DNA of 64,000 bases from positions 54,685 to 118,684 of the forward strand of contig JAFKJK010000026.1 in assembly GCA_017306015.1 (NCBI GenBank), read 5' to 3'. This DNA comes from Propionibacteriaceae bacterium (GTDB lineage: Bacteria; Actinomycetota; Actinomycetes; Propionibacteriales; Propionibacteriaceae). How positions within the stretch are numbered: position 1 is the stretch's first letter; each line of letters begins with the position of its first letter. Under the pieces are notes generated by a model. It saw nothing but the letters and a program-made list of their open reading frames with translations. It was not told the DNA's origin and made no database searches. This document shows, one piece after another, positions 53,956 to 63,454 of this stretch. A program made the position numbers and the translations under genes.

Positions 53956-54948
53956 ATGCGCTATTTCCTGAGGCGGATCGGGTTCTTCCTCGCCACCTTG
54001 TGGGCTGCGGTGACCCTGAACTTCATCATCCCGCGACTGCAGCCCGGCGATCCCGCCGAGATCATGTACAAGAAGCTGGCCGGCAAGGACGCCGAGCTCG
54101 ACCCGGCCAAGATCCAGGCGCTGCGCGTGATGCTCGGCGATCCGGCCGGCGCGAGCATCTGGGACCAGTACTGGAACTACTTCGGGGCGCTGGGCCGCGG
54201 CGAGTTCGGAGTGTCCTACACCTACTTCCCCTACGACGTCACCGCGGTCATCGGGAAGGCCCTGCCCTGGACGGTCATCCTGGTGGGGATCACCTTGATC
54301 CTGTCGTTCCTGATCGGCACCGTGCTCGGGGCATTCGCCGCCTGGCGCCGGAACAGCCGGTTCGACTCCGTGGTCACCCTCGGCTCCACCTTCATCGGCA
54401 CCCTGCCCGCATTCTGGCTCGCCCTGCTGATCCTCTTCCTCCTCGGCTACGTCCTGGGCTGGTTCCCGACCTCGGGGGGCTACGACTCCTCGATGCCGGG
54501 GTGGAACCTCGACTTCATCGCGGACGCCGCCTATCACTCGTTCCTGCCGGCAGCGGTGCTGATGATCGTCGGGCCGATCGGCTGGATCCTCGGGATGCGG
54601 AACACGATGATCATGAACCTCGGCGAGGACTACGTCCGGCTGGCCCGCGCCAAGGGCGTGCCCGACCGGCAGATCGCGCTGCGGTACGCCGCGCGGAACG
54701 CGCTGCTGCCATCGGTGACCGGCCTCGCGCTCGCGCTGGGCAGCCTGCTGGGCGGCCAGATCCTGATCGAACAGGTCTTCGACTACCCCGGCGTCGGCCG
54801 TCTGATGGGCCAGGCCATCTCCAACAAGGACTACCCGCTGCTGCAGGCGCTGCTGCTGTTCACCATCGTCGGCGTCCTGCTCGCCAACCTGATCGCGGAC
54901 ATGATCTACGGAATCCTTGACCCGCGCGCGAGGAAGGCCAGCTCATGA
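53956..54948 (+). CDS. ABC transporter permease, DppB type
   Basis: 330 aa, six helices. Typical DppB N-terminus (MRYFLRRIGFFLATLWAAVTLNF, RLQPGDPAE) and the ATPase-contact loop EDYVRLARAKGVPDRQIALRYAARNALLP. AAGGAG upstream. The stop overlaps the next start in ATGA. Confidence 0.93.
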   Translation: MRYFLRRIGFFLATLWAAVTLNFIIPRLQPGDPAEIMYKKLAGKDAELDPAKIQALRVMLGDPAGASIWDQYWNYFGALGRGEFGVSYTYFPYDVTAVIGKALPWTVILVGITLILSFLIGTVLGAFAAWRRNSRFDSVVTLGSTFIGTLPAFWLALLILFLLGYVLGWFPTSGGYDSSMPGWNLDFIADAAYHSFLPAAVLMIVGPIGWILGMRNTMIMNLGEDYVRLARAKGVPDRQIALRYAARNALLPSVTGLALALGSLLGGQILIEQVFDYPGVGRLMGQAISNKDYPLLQALLLFTIVGVLLANLIADMIYGILDPRARKASS

Positions 54949-55871
54949 GCACAGGAGTCACCCAGACCGGCGGACTGGTCACCGAACTCTCCGGGACGGG
55001 AGCGTCGGCGGAGCCCGAGTCGACCGGACCTCACTGGTGGCAGATCATCTGGGCGAGTCCCAAGGCCCGTGCCGGGACCATCATCCTGGGCATCTACATC
55101 CTGGTGGCGCTGCTCGCCCCGGTGATCGCGCCCTACGAAGGCACACGAACCGACTTCGAGGCGCTGCTGGAGCCCAGCCCCGCGCACCTGCTCGGAACCA
55201 CCACGTCGGGCGGCGACATCCTCTCCCAGCTGATCTGGGGCAGCCGCGTCTCGCTGCTCGTCGGGCTGTTCGGCGGCCTGTTCGCGACCCTGATCGCCCT
55301 GCTGGTCGGCATGGTCTCTGGCTACTTCGAGGGCACCTGGGTCGACGAGGGGCTCTCCTTCCTCACCAACGTCGCCCTGGTCGTCCCAATCCTGCCGCTG
55401 ATCATCACCTTGATGGCCTACACCGAGACGCGCAGCATCTGGTTCACGATCTTCGTGATCACGATCACCTCGTGGGCCGGTGCGGCCCGTGCGAAACGTT
55501 CGCAGATCATCACCCTGCGCAACCGCGACTACGTCACCGCGGCCCGGCTCGCCGGCGACGGCACCTTCACGATCATCTTCCGGGAGATCATGCCGAGCAT
55601 GACCTCGCTGATCATGGCGGGCTTCTTCGGCGCCGCAACGGGAGCGGTCGGCGCCGAGGCCGGGCTGTCCTTCCTCGGACTGGGAGACACCAGCTCGGTG
55701 TCGTGGGGAACCATGCTGTACCAGGCCAACACCCAGGGGGCGCTCGCCCAGGGGCTGTGGATCTGGCTGTTCGTCCCCGGCATCGTGCTCGCGGTGCTGA
55801 TCACCGCCTTCACGCTGGTGAACTTCGGCATCGACCTGCTCAGCAACCCGCATCTGCGAGAGGACGCGTGA
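54945..55871 (+). CDS. ABC transporter permease, DppC type
   Basis: 308 aa. Cytoplasmic N-terminus, then six helices: TIILGIYILVALLAPVIAPYEG, HLLGTTTSGGDILSQLIWG, and the contact loop RNRDYVTAARLAGDGTFTIIF. Partner of the preceding permease. One base separates its stop from the ATPase start. Confidence 0.93.
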   Translation: MSTGVTQTGGLVTELSGTGASAEPESTGPHWWQIIWASPKARAGTIILGIYILVALLAPVIAPYEGTRTDFEALLEPSPAHLLGTTTSGGDILSQLIWGSRVSLLVGLFGGLFATLIALLVGMVSGYFEGTWVDEGLSFLTNVALVVPILPLIITLMAYTETRSIWFTIFVITITSWAGAARAKRSQIITLRNRDYVTAARLAGDGTFTIIFREIMPSMTSLIMAGFFGAATGAVGAEAGLSFLGLGDTSSVSWGTMLYQANTQGALAQGLWIWLFVPGIVLAVLITAFTLVNFGIDLLSNPHLREDA

Positions 55872-55872
55872 C

Positions 55873-57771
55873 ATGGCGGCACTGCTCGAGGTCAAGAACC
55901 TGACCGTCCGCTACGAACCCCGGCTGCACCGTCCACTGGACGCGGTCCGGGACGTGTCCTTCACCATCGAGGAAGGGGGCTTCGTCGGCCTCATCGGCGA
56001 GTCCGGCTCGGGCAAGTCGACCCTGGGCGACGCCCTGCTCCGGCTGACCACCCGCCCCGGCCGGATCGCCGCGGGCGAGATCCTGTTCGACGGCCACGAC
56101 CTCACCGCGATGACCGAGGACGAACTGCGCCCCTACCGGTGGCGCGACATCGCCACGGTCTTCCAGTCCTCGATGAACGCCCTCAACCCGGTGGTCCGCG
56201 TCGAGGACCAGTTCCGGGACGCGATCGAACTGCATTCGCCGCTTCGCGGTGGAGCGGTGCGCGAGCGGGTCCGGGAGCTGTTCGACATGGTCATGATCGA
56301 GCACCGCTTCATCCGGGCCTACCCGCACGAACTGTCCGGCGGGATGAGACAGCGGGTGAACCTGGCTCTCGCCCTGGCGAACCACCCGCGCTTCGTACTC
56401 CTCGACGAGCCGACCACCGGGCTGGACGTGGTCGTCCAGCGGTCCATCCTCGACGCCGTCCGGACGCTGCAGCGCCAGCAGGGCTTCTCGGTGCTGTTCA
56501 TCAGCCACGACATGGGCACCGTGCTGGAGCTGTCCGACCGGATCCTGGTCATGTACGCGGGCAAGATCGTCGAGGAGCACACCTCGGCGGACCTGCTGCG
56601 TCGTCCGCTGCACCCCTACTCCAAGGGCTTGATGGGTTCCTACGGCGATCCGCGGGCGGAGACCGTCCGGCTCACCTACGTCCCGGGCCGTCCGCCGGAC
56701 CTCGCGCTGGAACTGACCGGCTGTCCGTTCGCGCCGCGGTGCCCGGAGGCGATCGGGGTGTGCGTCGAGTCCGCCCCGGAACTGCTGCCTCTCGGTGACG
56801 CCCGCGTCGCCTGCCACGTCGCCCACGCCGCCAGCGAGCCCGGCGCGGTGCAGCCACCGCGGCGGTTCGCCGGCCCGGAGTTCGTGAAGACGGCGGAGGA
56901 GACCCGCGAAGCCCGCGATCACGACGTCCTGCTCCAGCTCGAGAACGTGAGCCGCCACTACCGGGTGCGCAGCAACCTCCGGTTCATCACGACGGCCGCG
57001 GTGGAGTCGGCGAGCTTCGAGCTGCGCCGCGGCGCGGTGACGGCGCTCGTCGGCCAGTCGGGCTCGGGCAAGAGCACCCTCGCGAAGCTGATCACCGGCG
57101 TCGAAGGGCCAACGTCCGGGGCGATCACGTTCCACTCCGACGGCGGACCCCTGGACGTCGGATCCATGCGGGCACGCCAGCTGCGCCAGTACCGCCGCCA
57201 GGTCCAGATGGTCTTCCAGGATCCCTACAGCTCGCTGAACCCGACCAAGACGCTGCGCTACATCCTGAGCCGGCCGCTGCGCAACTACCACGGGCTGCGA
57301 GGCGACGCGCTCTCCCGCAGCATCGAGCAGTTGCTGGAGAAGGTGGCCCTGACCCCGGTGAGCCGCTACCTCAACCGGTACCCGCACGAACTCTCCGGCG
57401 GCCAGCGACAGCGAGTGGTGATCGCCCGCGCGCTCGCGGCCGACCCGAAACTGATCGTGGCCGACGAGCCGATCTCCTCGCTGGACGTGTCGATCCGCGC
57501 GGAGATCCTCGAACTGCTCCACGGGCTGGTCGCCGACGACGGCGTGACGATTCTCTACATCACCCACGACCTGCTCTCGGCGCGGATGATCGCCGACCAG
57601 ATCGTCGTGCTGAAGGACGGCCGGGTGGTCGAGACCGGTGACGCGCTCGACGTGATCCAGCACCCGCAGGACGACTACACCCGTCTCCTGCTGGACGCGA
57701 TCCCGAACCCCTTCGAGACGGCGGCCGCCACGCCTCCGGCACGGGCGGTCACGCCCGCCCCGGCCGGCTGA
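55873..57771 (+). CDS. Fused double ABC ATPase (DppD-DppF)
   Basis: 632 aa containing two complete nucleotide-binding domains, normally separate DppD and DppF proteins. NBD1: Walker A GESGSGKST, signature LSGGMRQRV, Walker B FVLLDEPTTGLD, and the C-terminal oligopeptide-transporter segment CPFAPRCPEAIGVC (residues about 285-298; three cysteines). NBD2: GQSGSGKST, LSGGQRQRV, LIVADEPISSLD. Both domains keep the catalytic motifs. The fusion fixes a 1:1 ratio and is known in some actinobacterial Opp systems. Confidence 0.93.
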   Translation: MAALLEVKNLTVRYEPRLHRPLDAVRDVSFTIEEGGFVGLIGESGSGKSTLGDALLRLTTRPGRIAAGEILFDGHDLTAMTEDELRPYRWRDIATVFQSSMNALNPVVRVEDQFRDAIELHSPLRGGAVRERVRELFDMVMIEHRFIRAYPHELSGGMRQRVNLALALANHPRFVLLDEPTTGLDVVVQRSILDAVRTLQRQQGFSVLFISHDMGTVLELSDRILVMYAGKIVEEHTSADLLRRPLHPYSKGLMGSYGDPRAETVRLTYVPGRPPDLALELTGCPFAPRCPEAIGVCVESAPELLPLGDARVACHVAHAASEPGAVQPPRRFAGPEFVKTAEETREARDHDVLLQLENVSRHYRVRSNLRFITTAAVESASFELRRGAVTALVGQSGSGKSTLAKLITGVEGPTSGAITFHSDGGPLDVGSMRARQLRQYRRQVQMVFQDPYSSLNPTKTLRYILSRPLRNYHGLRGDALSRSIEQLLEKVALTPVSRYLNRYPHELSGGQRQRVVIARALAADPKLIVADEPISSLDVSIRAEILELLHGLVADDGVTILYITHDLLSARMIADQIVVLKDGRVVETGDALDVIQHPQDDYTRLLLDAIPNPFETAAATPPARAVTPAPAG

Positions 57772-57854
57772 CCCGGGTGGTGGATCTGGCCCCGAGCCCG
57801 ACTGTGACGCTCCCGGGGCTTGCCAGCAGGCTTCCGGTCGCCAACGATGGGAAC

Positions 57855-58859
57855 GTGGCAAACGAGGACCCGGTCACGATGACCATGGTCGCCCGTCACG
57901 CGGGCGTGTCCATCGCCACTGTGTCCCGGGTTCTCCACGGCACGACGCCGTGCTCGCCGGAGACCACCGCGAAGGTACTGCACGCCGTCCGCGAGCTGGA
58001 ATACGTACCACTGCGCCTGCATGTCGCGCCGAGTCTCCGGAGCGAAGCGCACGGGCTCGTCCTGCCCTCGATCCACGGGCCCTATTTCTCGGAGCTGCTG
58101 GTCGGGCTGGAGTCTGCGGTCCGCGACTTCGGCCAGACCGTCAGGCTGATCTCGACCGAGGAGTTCGAGCGTCCCACCGAACGCGTCCTGGAGCTGTCCG
58201 GTCATGTGGACGGAATGGTGATCGCCCAGGCCACGGTCGGTGACAGCACGGTCCGCAAGCTCGCCAGCCGGATCCCCGTCTCCCTGATCGCACGCGAGCC
58301 ACTGCCTCGGTGCGACGAGATCACCGTGGAGAACACCCAGAGCACCAGGGAGCTGACCCGGCACCTGATCGAGCACGGACGCACCCGGCTGGTCTTCGTC
58401 GGCGACCCGGCGCAGGCGAGGGACGTGCTGCAGCGCTTCTGCGGGTTCCGCCAGGCACTGGCCGACGCCGGGCTGACCGAGGCGTCCGGCCCGATCCTGG
58501 TGCCCTTCGTCCAGTCCGCTGCCCGGACCGTCGCCGACGCCGTCGCGCAGCTCCCGGACGTCGACGGCCTGGTCTGCGCGAACGACGAACTCGCGCTCGG
58601 CACCTGGCACGTGTTGCGTGGCCGGGGCATCTCGGTGCCCGGGGACCTCGCCCTGACCGGGTGGGACGACGTGATGGCCGCCGCTCACACCCAGCCGGGC
58701 CTGACCACCGTCCGCCAGCCCGCCCGCGAGGTCGGACGGCTCGCCGCTCTCCGCCTGCACGAGCGGGTCAGCGGGTACCGCCCCGGGCCCCGCCGTGTGG
58801 TGGTTCCGAGCGAGGTGGTGATCCGGGGGACGTGCGGGTGCGTCGAGCCCGGTCCGTGA
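57855..58859 (+). CDS. LacI-family transcriptional regulator
   Basis: 334 aa from GTG 57855 (an in-frame GTG at 57777 would add 26 residues with no family counterpart). The helix-turn-helix is MTMVARHAGVSIATVSRVLHG, followed by the hinge and a periplasmic-binding-like effector domain (GPYFSELLVGLESAVRDFG, DGLVCANDELALGTWHVLRG, ALTGWDDVMAAAHTQPGLTTVRQP). Last gene of the rightward cluster, so it most probably controls both operons in response to an imported sugar or glucose ester. Convergent with the ligase gene. Confidence 0.9.
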   Translation: MANEDPVTMTMVARHAGVSIATVSRVLHGTTPCSPETTAKVLHAVRELEYVPLRLHVAPSLRSEAHGLVLPSIHGPYFSELLVGLESAVRDFGQTVRLISTEEFERPTERVLELSGHVDGMVIAQATVGDSTVRKLASRIPVSLIAREPLPRCDEITVENTQSTRELTRHLIEHGRTRLVFVGDPAQARDVLQRFCGFRQALADAGLTEASGPILVPFVQSAARTVADAVAQLPDVDGLVCANDELALGTWHVLRGRGISVPGDLALTGWDDVMAAAHTQPGLTTVRQPAREVGRLAALRLHERVSGYRPGPRRVVVPSEVVIRGTCGCVEPGP

Positions 58860-58893
58860 GCGCGATCCTGCGGCGCTGGGCAGCCGATCGGCG

Positions 58894-60405
58894 CTAGCCG
58901 GTGACCTCGGTGCCTCGGGCGAGTGCACGGACGGTCGCGAGGGTGTCCGCGTCCCCGGGGCGCTTGTCCTCGCGGTAGCGGACGACCCGGGCGAACCGGA
59001 GCGCCATCCCGCCGGGGTAGCGGGTGGAGCGCTGGACGCCGTCGAAGGCGACTTCCACCACCTGCTCGGGTCGCACGTGCACGATGTGGCCCTCGCGGCT
59101 GGTCTCCAGGCCGAGGAAGCGCTCGGTCTGCCAGGCCAGCATCTCGTCGGTCATGCCCTTGAACGTCTTGCCGAGCATCACGAAGCCGCCGGTCGCCTCG
59201 TCGCGCGCTCCCAGATGGATGTTCGACAGCCACCCGCTGCGCCGTCCGCTGCCCCACTCGACGGCGAGCACGACCAGGTCGAGGGTGTGCACGGGCTTCA
59301 CCTTCACCCAGGCCGCGCCCCTGCGGCCGGCGGCGTAGGGGGCGTCCAGCGCCTTGATCACGACACCTTCGTGGCCCGCGGCGAGGACGCGGCGGGAGAA
59401 GTCCTCGGCGGCGTCGAGGTCGGCGGTGACGAGCCGGGCCACCCGGAGCTCGTCGGGCACCAGGGCGGCGAGCCGCTCGTGCCGGAGGGCCGTCGGTTCG
59501 TCCACCAGGTCCGCCTCGTCGACGTGGAGCAGGTCGAAGAAGAACGGGACGAGGGGAGCCTGCGCCGAGGCGGTGTCCTGGAACAGCAGCGGACGACCGT
59601 CCGCTCCCAGCGCCAGCGCCTCCCCGTCCAGCACCAGCCGCCGCGCCGGCAGCGCTGCCACGGCGGCCACCACCGCCGGCAGCCGCACGGTGATGTCGTC
59701 CAGGCTGCGGCTGTACACCGCGATGTCGTCGCCGTCGGCGTGCACCTGGATCCTGATGCCGTCCAGCTTGGCCTCCACCGCGACCGGTGCGCCCGCGCCC
59801 AGTCGGCCGAGAGCCTCGGCGATCGTCGGCGCACTGGAGGCCAGCATCGGCAACACCGGGCGTCCGACCTGCAGGGTGATGGCGGCCAGCGCGTCCTCAC
59901 CGTCGGCCCGGGCGGCGACGGCGACCATCGGGATCGAGCCGGCGAACATGGCCGCGCGGCGGACGGCGTCCACCCCGACCGAGAATGCCGCGGCGATCGC
60001 CGGGATCAGCAGCCCCTCGAGCGCTCCCTGCCGGGTCTCGCCGGTGATCAGTCCGGCCAGGAACGCCTGCTCGCCGGCCGTAGCTGCACCCATCAGCTCC
60101 GACAGCAGGGACGCCCGGACGCCCTGTGAACCCGTCCCGGCCAGCAGCGCCAACTCGGCGAAGGCCGCATCGACGGCCTGGACGGTCAGGGTCGGCTCGG
60201 CAGCCGGTGTCGGACGGTCGGTGACCGAGCGCCAGCCGACGCCCGTCCGCCGCTGCCTCAGGGATCCCGACAGGTAGTGCGCCGCGATCAGCAACTCGTC
60301 GCCGCTCGCCGCTGCCAGGGTCTCGGCGAGCGCAGCGACTTTGGCCGTCCGCGAACTCGTGGCGGCCACCCGCGCCGACGTCTGTACCACCTGATCGAAC
60401 AGCAT
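58894..60405 (-). CDS. ligB: ATP-dependent DNA ligase (LigB type)
   Basis: 503 aa. N-terminal DNA-binding domain (residues 1 to about 180), adenylation domain with the nucleophile Lys213 in EAKLDGIRIQVH (motif I), motif III FFFDLLHVDEADL, motif IV GHEGVVIKAL, motif V AAWVKVKP, and the OB domain with LGKTFKGMTDEM. Corresponds to mycobacterial LigB, an accessory ligase besides NAD-dependent LigA. ATG 60405 follows a CATAGT box by six bases (leaderless). Divergent from the glycosylase gene at 60544. Confidence 0.93.
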   Translation of the reverse strand: MLFDQVVQTSARVAATSSRTAKVAALAETLAAASGDELLIAAHYLSGSLRQRRTGVGWRSVTDRPTPAAEPTLTVQAVDAAFAELALLAGTGSQGVRASLLSELMGAATAGEQAFLAGLITGETRQGALEGLLIPAIAAAFSVGVDAVRRAAMFAGSIPMVAVAARADGEDALAAITLQVGRPVLPMLASSAPTIAEALGRLGAGAPVAVEAKLDGIRIQVHADGDDIAVYSRSLDDITVRLPAVVAAVAALPARRLVLDGEALALGADGRPLLFQDTASAQAPLVPFFFDLLHVDEADLVDEPTALRHERLAALVPDELRVARLVTADLDAAEDFSRRVLAAGHEGVVIKALDAPYAAGRRGAAWVKVKPVHTLDLVVLAVEWGSGRRSGWLSNIHLGARDEATGGFVMLGKTFKGMTDEMLAWQTERFLGLETSREGHIVHVRPEQVVEVAFDGVQRSTRYPGGMALRFARVVRYREDKRPGDADTLATVRALARGTEVTG

Positions 60406-60543
60406 GCGCCCACTATGGGCAGCGCCGGCCGGACTTGTCGAGGCCGGCTACTGCCCGACGAGCCTCCCCTCGACGACGGGGTGGACCGGGGAGTTGGAGG
60501 CGACCTTCACGGAGCGGCCCCGGACGGCGGCTACGGTGGGCGG

Positions 60544-61458
60544 GTGCCCGATTCCTGCGTCCGCGACTGGCGGCCGGCCTGGCCGTGCCCGGTGGAGCAG
60601 GTGTGGGCAGCCGTCAAACGGGGGGTGGCCGACCCCACCTATCGCATCCAGGACGGACGCCACTGGCGGGCACTGAACACCCCGTACGGGCCGGCGACGC
60701 TGGCCGTCCGGCCGCTGGACGCGTCGGGCCTGATTCGGGCCGAGGCCTGGGGCGCCGGTGCCGTCCACGCCGTCGAGCACCTGCCGGACCTGCTCGGAGC
60801 GGCCGACGACCCGTCCGGTTTCCGGCCGGAACACCCGTTGCTCGCCGAACTGCACCGCCGGCGTCCGCACTGGCGGCTCGCCCGTACCGCGTCGATCTGG
60901 GACGCGCTCGTCCCGGTCGTGATCGAGCAGAAGGTCACCGGGCACGAGGCGAGCTACGGCATCCGCTCGTTGTTGGCCCGCCACGGATCACCCGCTCCGG
61001 GACCGGGACGGGTACTGGGCCTGCGGACGCTGCCGTCACCCGACGTGGTGCGGCGGATCCCCTCGTGGGAGTGGCTGGCGATGCACATCGATCCGGCCCG
61101 CTCCGGCACCCTCGTGCGGGCCGCGGCGGTCGCTGAGTCCCTCGAGCGCGTGCTGCCCGCCGACCCGGCCCGGGCGGACGCCCGGCTGCGCAGCATCCCG
61201 GGCGTGGGCATCTGGACGAGCGCGGAGGTGCGTGGCCGGGCACTGGGCGATCCGGACGCGGTGAGCTTCGGCGACTACCACATTCCAGCCGATGTCGGCT
61301 GGGCGCTCGTGGGGGAGCCGGTCGACGACGCCGGTCTGGCCGAGCTCCTGGAGCCGTACCGTCCGCACCGGCTGCGGGTGCAGCGCCTGGTGACGATGGC
61401 CGGCATCGCCCGTCCGCGCCACGGATCCCGGCTGGCTCCCAGGACGCACCTGCCGTAG
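60544..61458 (+). CDS. DNA-3-methyladenine glycosylase-like HhH-GPD protein
   Basis: 304 aa. The helix-hairpin-helix is RLRSIPGVGIWTSAEVRGRAL, followed by the expected catalytic Asp in FGDYHIP. The earlier WDALVPVVIEQKVTGHEASYG matches the helix before the HhH in AlkA-like enzymes. The substrate base is not known. GTG 60544 lies six bases after TACGGT (60532-60537), a leaderless arrangement. With the broken ada-alkA at 6597 this is the intact AlkA-like gene of the window. A short hairpin (61461-61474) separates it from the convergent glycosyltransferase. Confidence 0.85.
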   Translation: MPDSCVRDWRPAWPCPVEQVWAAVKRGVADPTYRIQDGRHWRALNTPYGPATLAVRPLDASGLIRAEAWGAGAVHAVEHLPDLLGAADDPSGFRPEHPLLAELHRRRPHWRLARTASIWDALVPVVIEQKVTGHEASYGIRSLLARHGSPAPGPGRVLGLRTLPSPDVVRRIPSWEWLAMHIDPARSGTLVRAAAVAESLERVLPADPARADARLRSIPGVGIWTSAEVRGRALGDPDAVSFGDYHIPADVGWALVGEPVDDAGLAELLEPYRPHRLRVQRLVTMAGIARPRHGSRLAPRTHLP

Positions 61459-61476
61459 CGAGCGGTCGGCCGCTAG

Positions 61477-62742
61477 TCAGGCCGTTCGGGCTCCGATCGC
61501 GGCCTGGTAGACGTCGAGATAGCGGTCCCGCATCGCCGCGACACTCAGGGACGGCGCGAGCGCCGCCGATGCCGCCGACATCCGCTCCAGCCGGGCGGGA
61601 TCGTCCATCAGCGTGCGCATCCCGGCGGCGAGCTCGGCGGCTCCGGGGCCGGTGAGCAGCGCATTGTCGGGGCTGGTGCCGACCCTCAGCCGCTCGTCGC
61701 AGTACAGGATCGGCGTGCCGGTCGCGGCCGCCTCCGCCAGCACCATGCCCTGGGTGTCGAACCGGTGGGACGCCAGGACGAAGACGTCGGCGTCGGCGAG
61801 TTCCTGCGCCAGCGCGGCCGCCTCGGTGAAGTGCCCGAGGAACCGGACGCTGCCGTGCCGGATCCGCTCGGCTCGTTGCCGCAGTGCCCGCTCGGCGCCG
61901 CCGCTGCCGATGATGAACAGCTCCGCGTCGTCGCGGGCGAGTTCGTCGAAGGCGTCCAGGAGCACGTCCACGCGCTTCTCCGGGCCGAGCCGGCCAGCGC
62001 TGACGAACCGGGTCACCGGCCCCCTGGGACGCTGCCGCCGAGCGTTCGCGAAGGCCTCGGCCACCCCGCTGGGGACCGCGTGCCCGCGTCCGGCGAGGGT
62101 GTCTCCGGACGCGGCGACGATGGAGTCCACCACGAACGCCGCCGGTGAGGTGAACGCCTCGACAGCGGACGCCACCCGCGCCAGGCTGCGCCAGTCGCGG
62201 GCGGCCAGCCGGACGTCGCCCTCCTCGGGCCGGACGGTGGACCCGGCCAGGTGCGTGCGGGCCCGCGGCGGCGCGACCGCCCGCAGCCAGCGTCCCGACC
62301 AGTCGAGGTAGGTGAAGCTGTTCAGTGCCGAGGACGCCGGGTAGGTGTGGTGCGTCCCGACGTAGTTGGAGTGAAAAGTGTGCACCTGGGGGACGCCGAG
62401 TCGCCGTGCCACCAGGGCGGTGAGGTACATGGCGCCGCGCTCGTTCTGGGAGTGCACCACGTCCAGCCCGGCGTGGTCGGCGGCGATCCGGGCGGCCAGC
62501 TGCGGCAGCACCTGCAACGAGCACAGCCAACTGGGCGATCCCGGCAGCCGCCAGTACGGCGTCCGCTCCCAGGCGCACGCGTCCGGGGGCGTGAAGTGCG
62601 TGCCCGGCGCGAACAGGGTGACCTGGTGGCCGGCCGCGGTCAGGGCCTGGAGCTGGAGTTCGATCGATCGGCTCACTCCGCCGGACTCCGGATAGAAGTC
62701 GTCGGTGAAGATGCCCACGCGCAGCGGCGTCTCCGGGGTCAC
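61477..62742 (-). CDS. GT4-family glycosyltransferase
   Basis: 421 aa GT-B fold. N-terminus RVGIFTDDFYPESGGVSRSIELQLQ, middle VVHSQNERGAMYL and VHTFHSNYVGTHH, C-terminal donor domain FVSAGRLGPEKRVDVLLDAF and the EX7E region DTQGMVLAEAAATGTPIL. Similar to actinobacterial mannosyl/glucosyltransferases of lipid glycan synthesis such as PimB/MgtA types. GTG 62742 follows a TAGGGT box (62754-62749) by six bases. Confidence 0.88.
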   Translation of the reverse strand: MTPETPLRVGIFTDDFYPESGGVSRSIELQLQALTAAGHQVTLFAPGTHFTPPDACAWERTPYWRLPGSPSWLCSLQVLPQLAARIAADHAGLDVVHSQNERGAMYLTALVARRLGVPQVHTFHSNYVGTHHTYPASSALNSFTYLDWSGRWLRAVAPPRARTHLAGSTVRPEEGDVRLAARDWRSLARVASAVEAFTSPAAFVVDSIVAASGDTLAGRGHAVPSGVAEAFANARRQRPRGPVTRFVSAGRLGPEKRVDVLLDAFDELARDDAELFIIGSGGAERALRQRAERIRHGSVRFLGHFTEAAALAQELADADVFVLASHRFDTQGMVLAEAAATGTPILYCDERLRVGTSPDNALLTGPGAAELAAGMRTLMDDPARLERMSAASAALAPSLSVAAMRDRYLDVYQAAIGARTA

Positions 62743-62794
62743 GGCTTCACCCTACCGGCTGGCCCGTGGCGCAAGGGGCAACACCGGCCCGGGA

Positions 62795-63454
62795 TCAGGC
62801 GGGGACCTCTATCCCGGAGATCTGCGGATCGTTGGCGTCCCCGAGGAAGATCAGGGTCGTCTCCCGCGTGGTGCCGAAGAACAGCCAGCCGCGGACGGTC
62901 GTTCCCGGCCGGATGGCCGCTCGCGAGAAGCCGGGGCTCAGGGCTGAGGGTTCTCCCTCCACATAGCCGCTGCCGCTGTTGGGCATCGCGTCGAACGAGG
63001 GTGTGAGTGCCCCGGAGTCGAGGGTGACCTCGATGAACACGTCCAGTCCCTGCGGTGACCAGCGCTGATCGGTGATCCGCCACACGCCGGTGGCATGCGA
63101 GCGGTCGGCCGTGAACTGCTTGCCCGGTCGCGGGCTCGCCTTGGGCGTGGCCGAGTGGCTGGGCGTTGCGGAGTCGGACGGGGCCGGCAGGGGACGGCTG
63201 GTCGTGTAGAAGATCGCGGCGGCGGCCAGCAGCGCGACGACGGTGACCAGCACTGGAACCAGCGAACGCCGCGGCGCGAACCGGTCGATCGCGTCGCCGC
63301 GACGGCCCTCGCCCGAGGGTGTGACATCGGCCGGATTCCGGCTGGCGAACGATGCGCGCTCACCGCCCGGCAACGGCGGGGGAGCCCACCCCTGCCCGGG
63401 ACGGTCAGGTTCCGGCCCGGGCGCCGTCTCCCGGCCCGTTGGTTGCTCGCTCAT
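62795..63454 (-). CDS. Single-pass membrane protein with extracellular beta domain
   Basis: 219 aa. Proline/glycine-rich cytoplasmic N-terminus of about 68 residues, one helix (LVPVLVTVVALLAAAAIFYTT), a Ser/Thr/Pro linker, then a domain of about 120 residues (GVWRITDQRWSPQGLDVFIEV... TTVRGWLFFGTTRETTLIFLG) resembling immunoglobulin-like DUF4352 folds. Leaderless by a TAGCCT box seven bases before the ATG. Function unknown. Confidence 0.68.
   Translation of the reverse strand: MSEQPTGRETAPGPEPDRPGQGWAPPPLPGGERASFASRNPADVTPSGEGRRGDAIDRFAPRRSLVPVLVTVVALLAAAAIFYTTSRPLPAPSDSATPSHSATPKASPRPGKQFTADRSHATGVWRITDQRWSPQGLDVFIEVTLDSGALTPSFDAMPNSGSGYVEGEPSALSPGFSRAAIRPGTTVRGWLFFGTTRETTLIFLGDANDPQISGIEVPA

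Noticed and set aside
52194..57771. Peptide importer for amino-acid nutrition
   Set aside because: Possible from family alone, but the divergent glycosidase operon and terminal LacI regulator make a sugar ligand more likely; kept as an open alternative.
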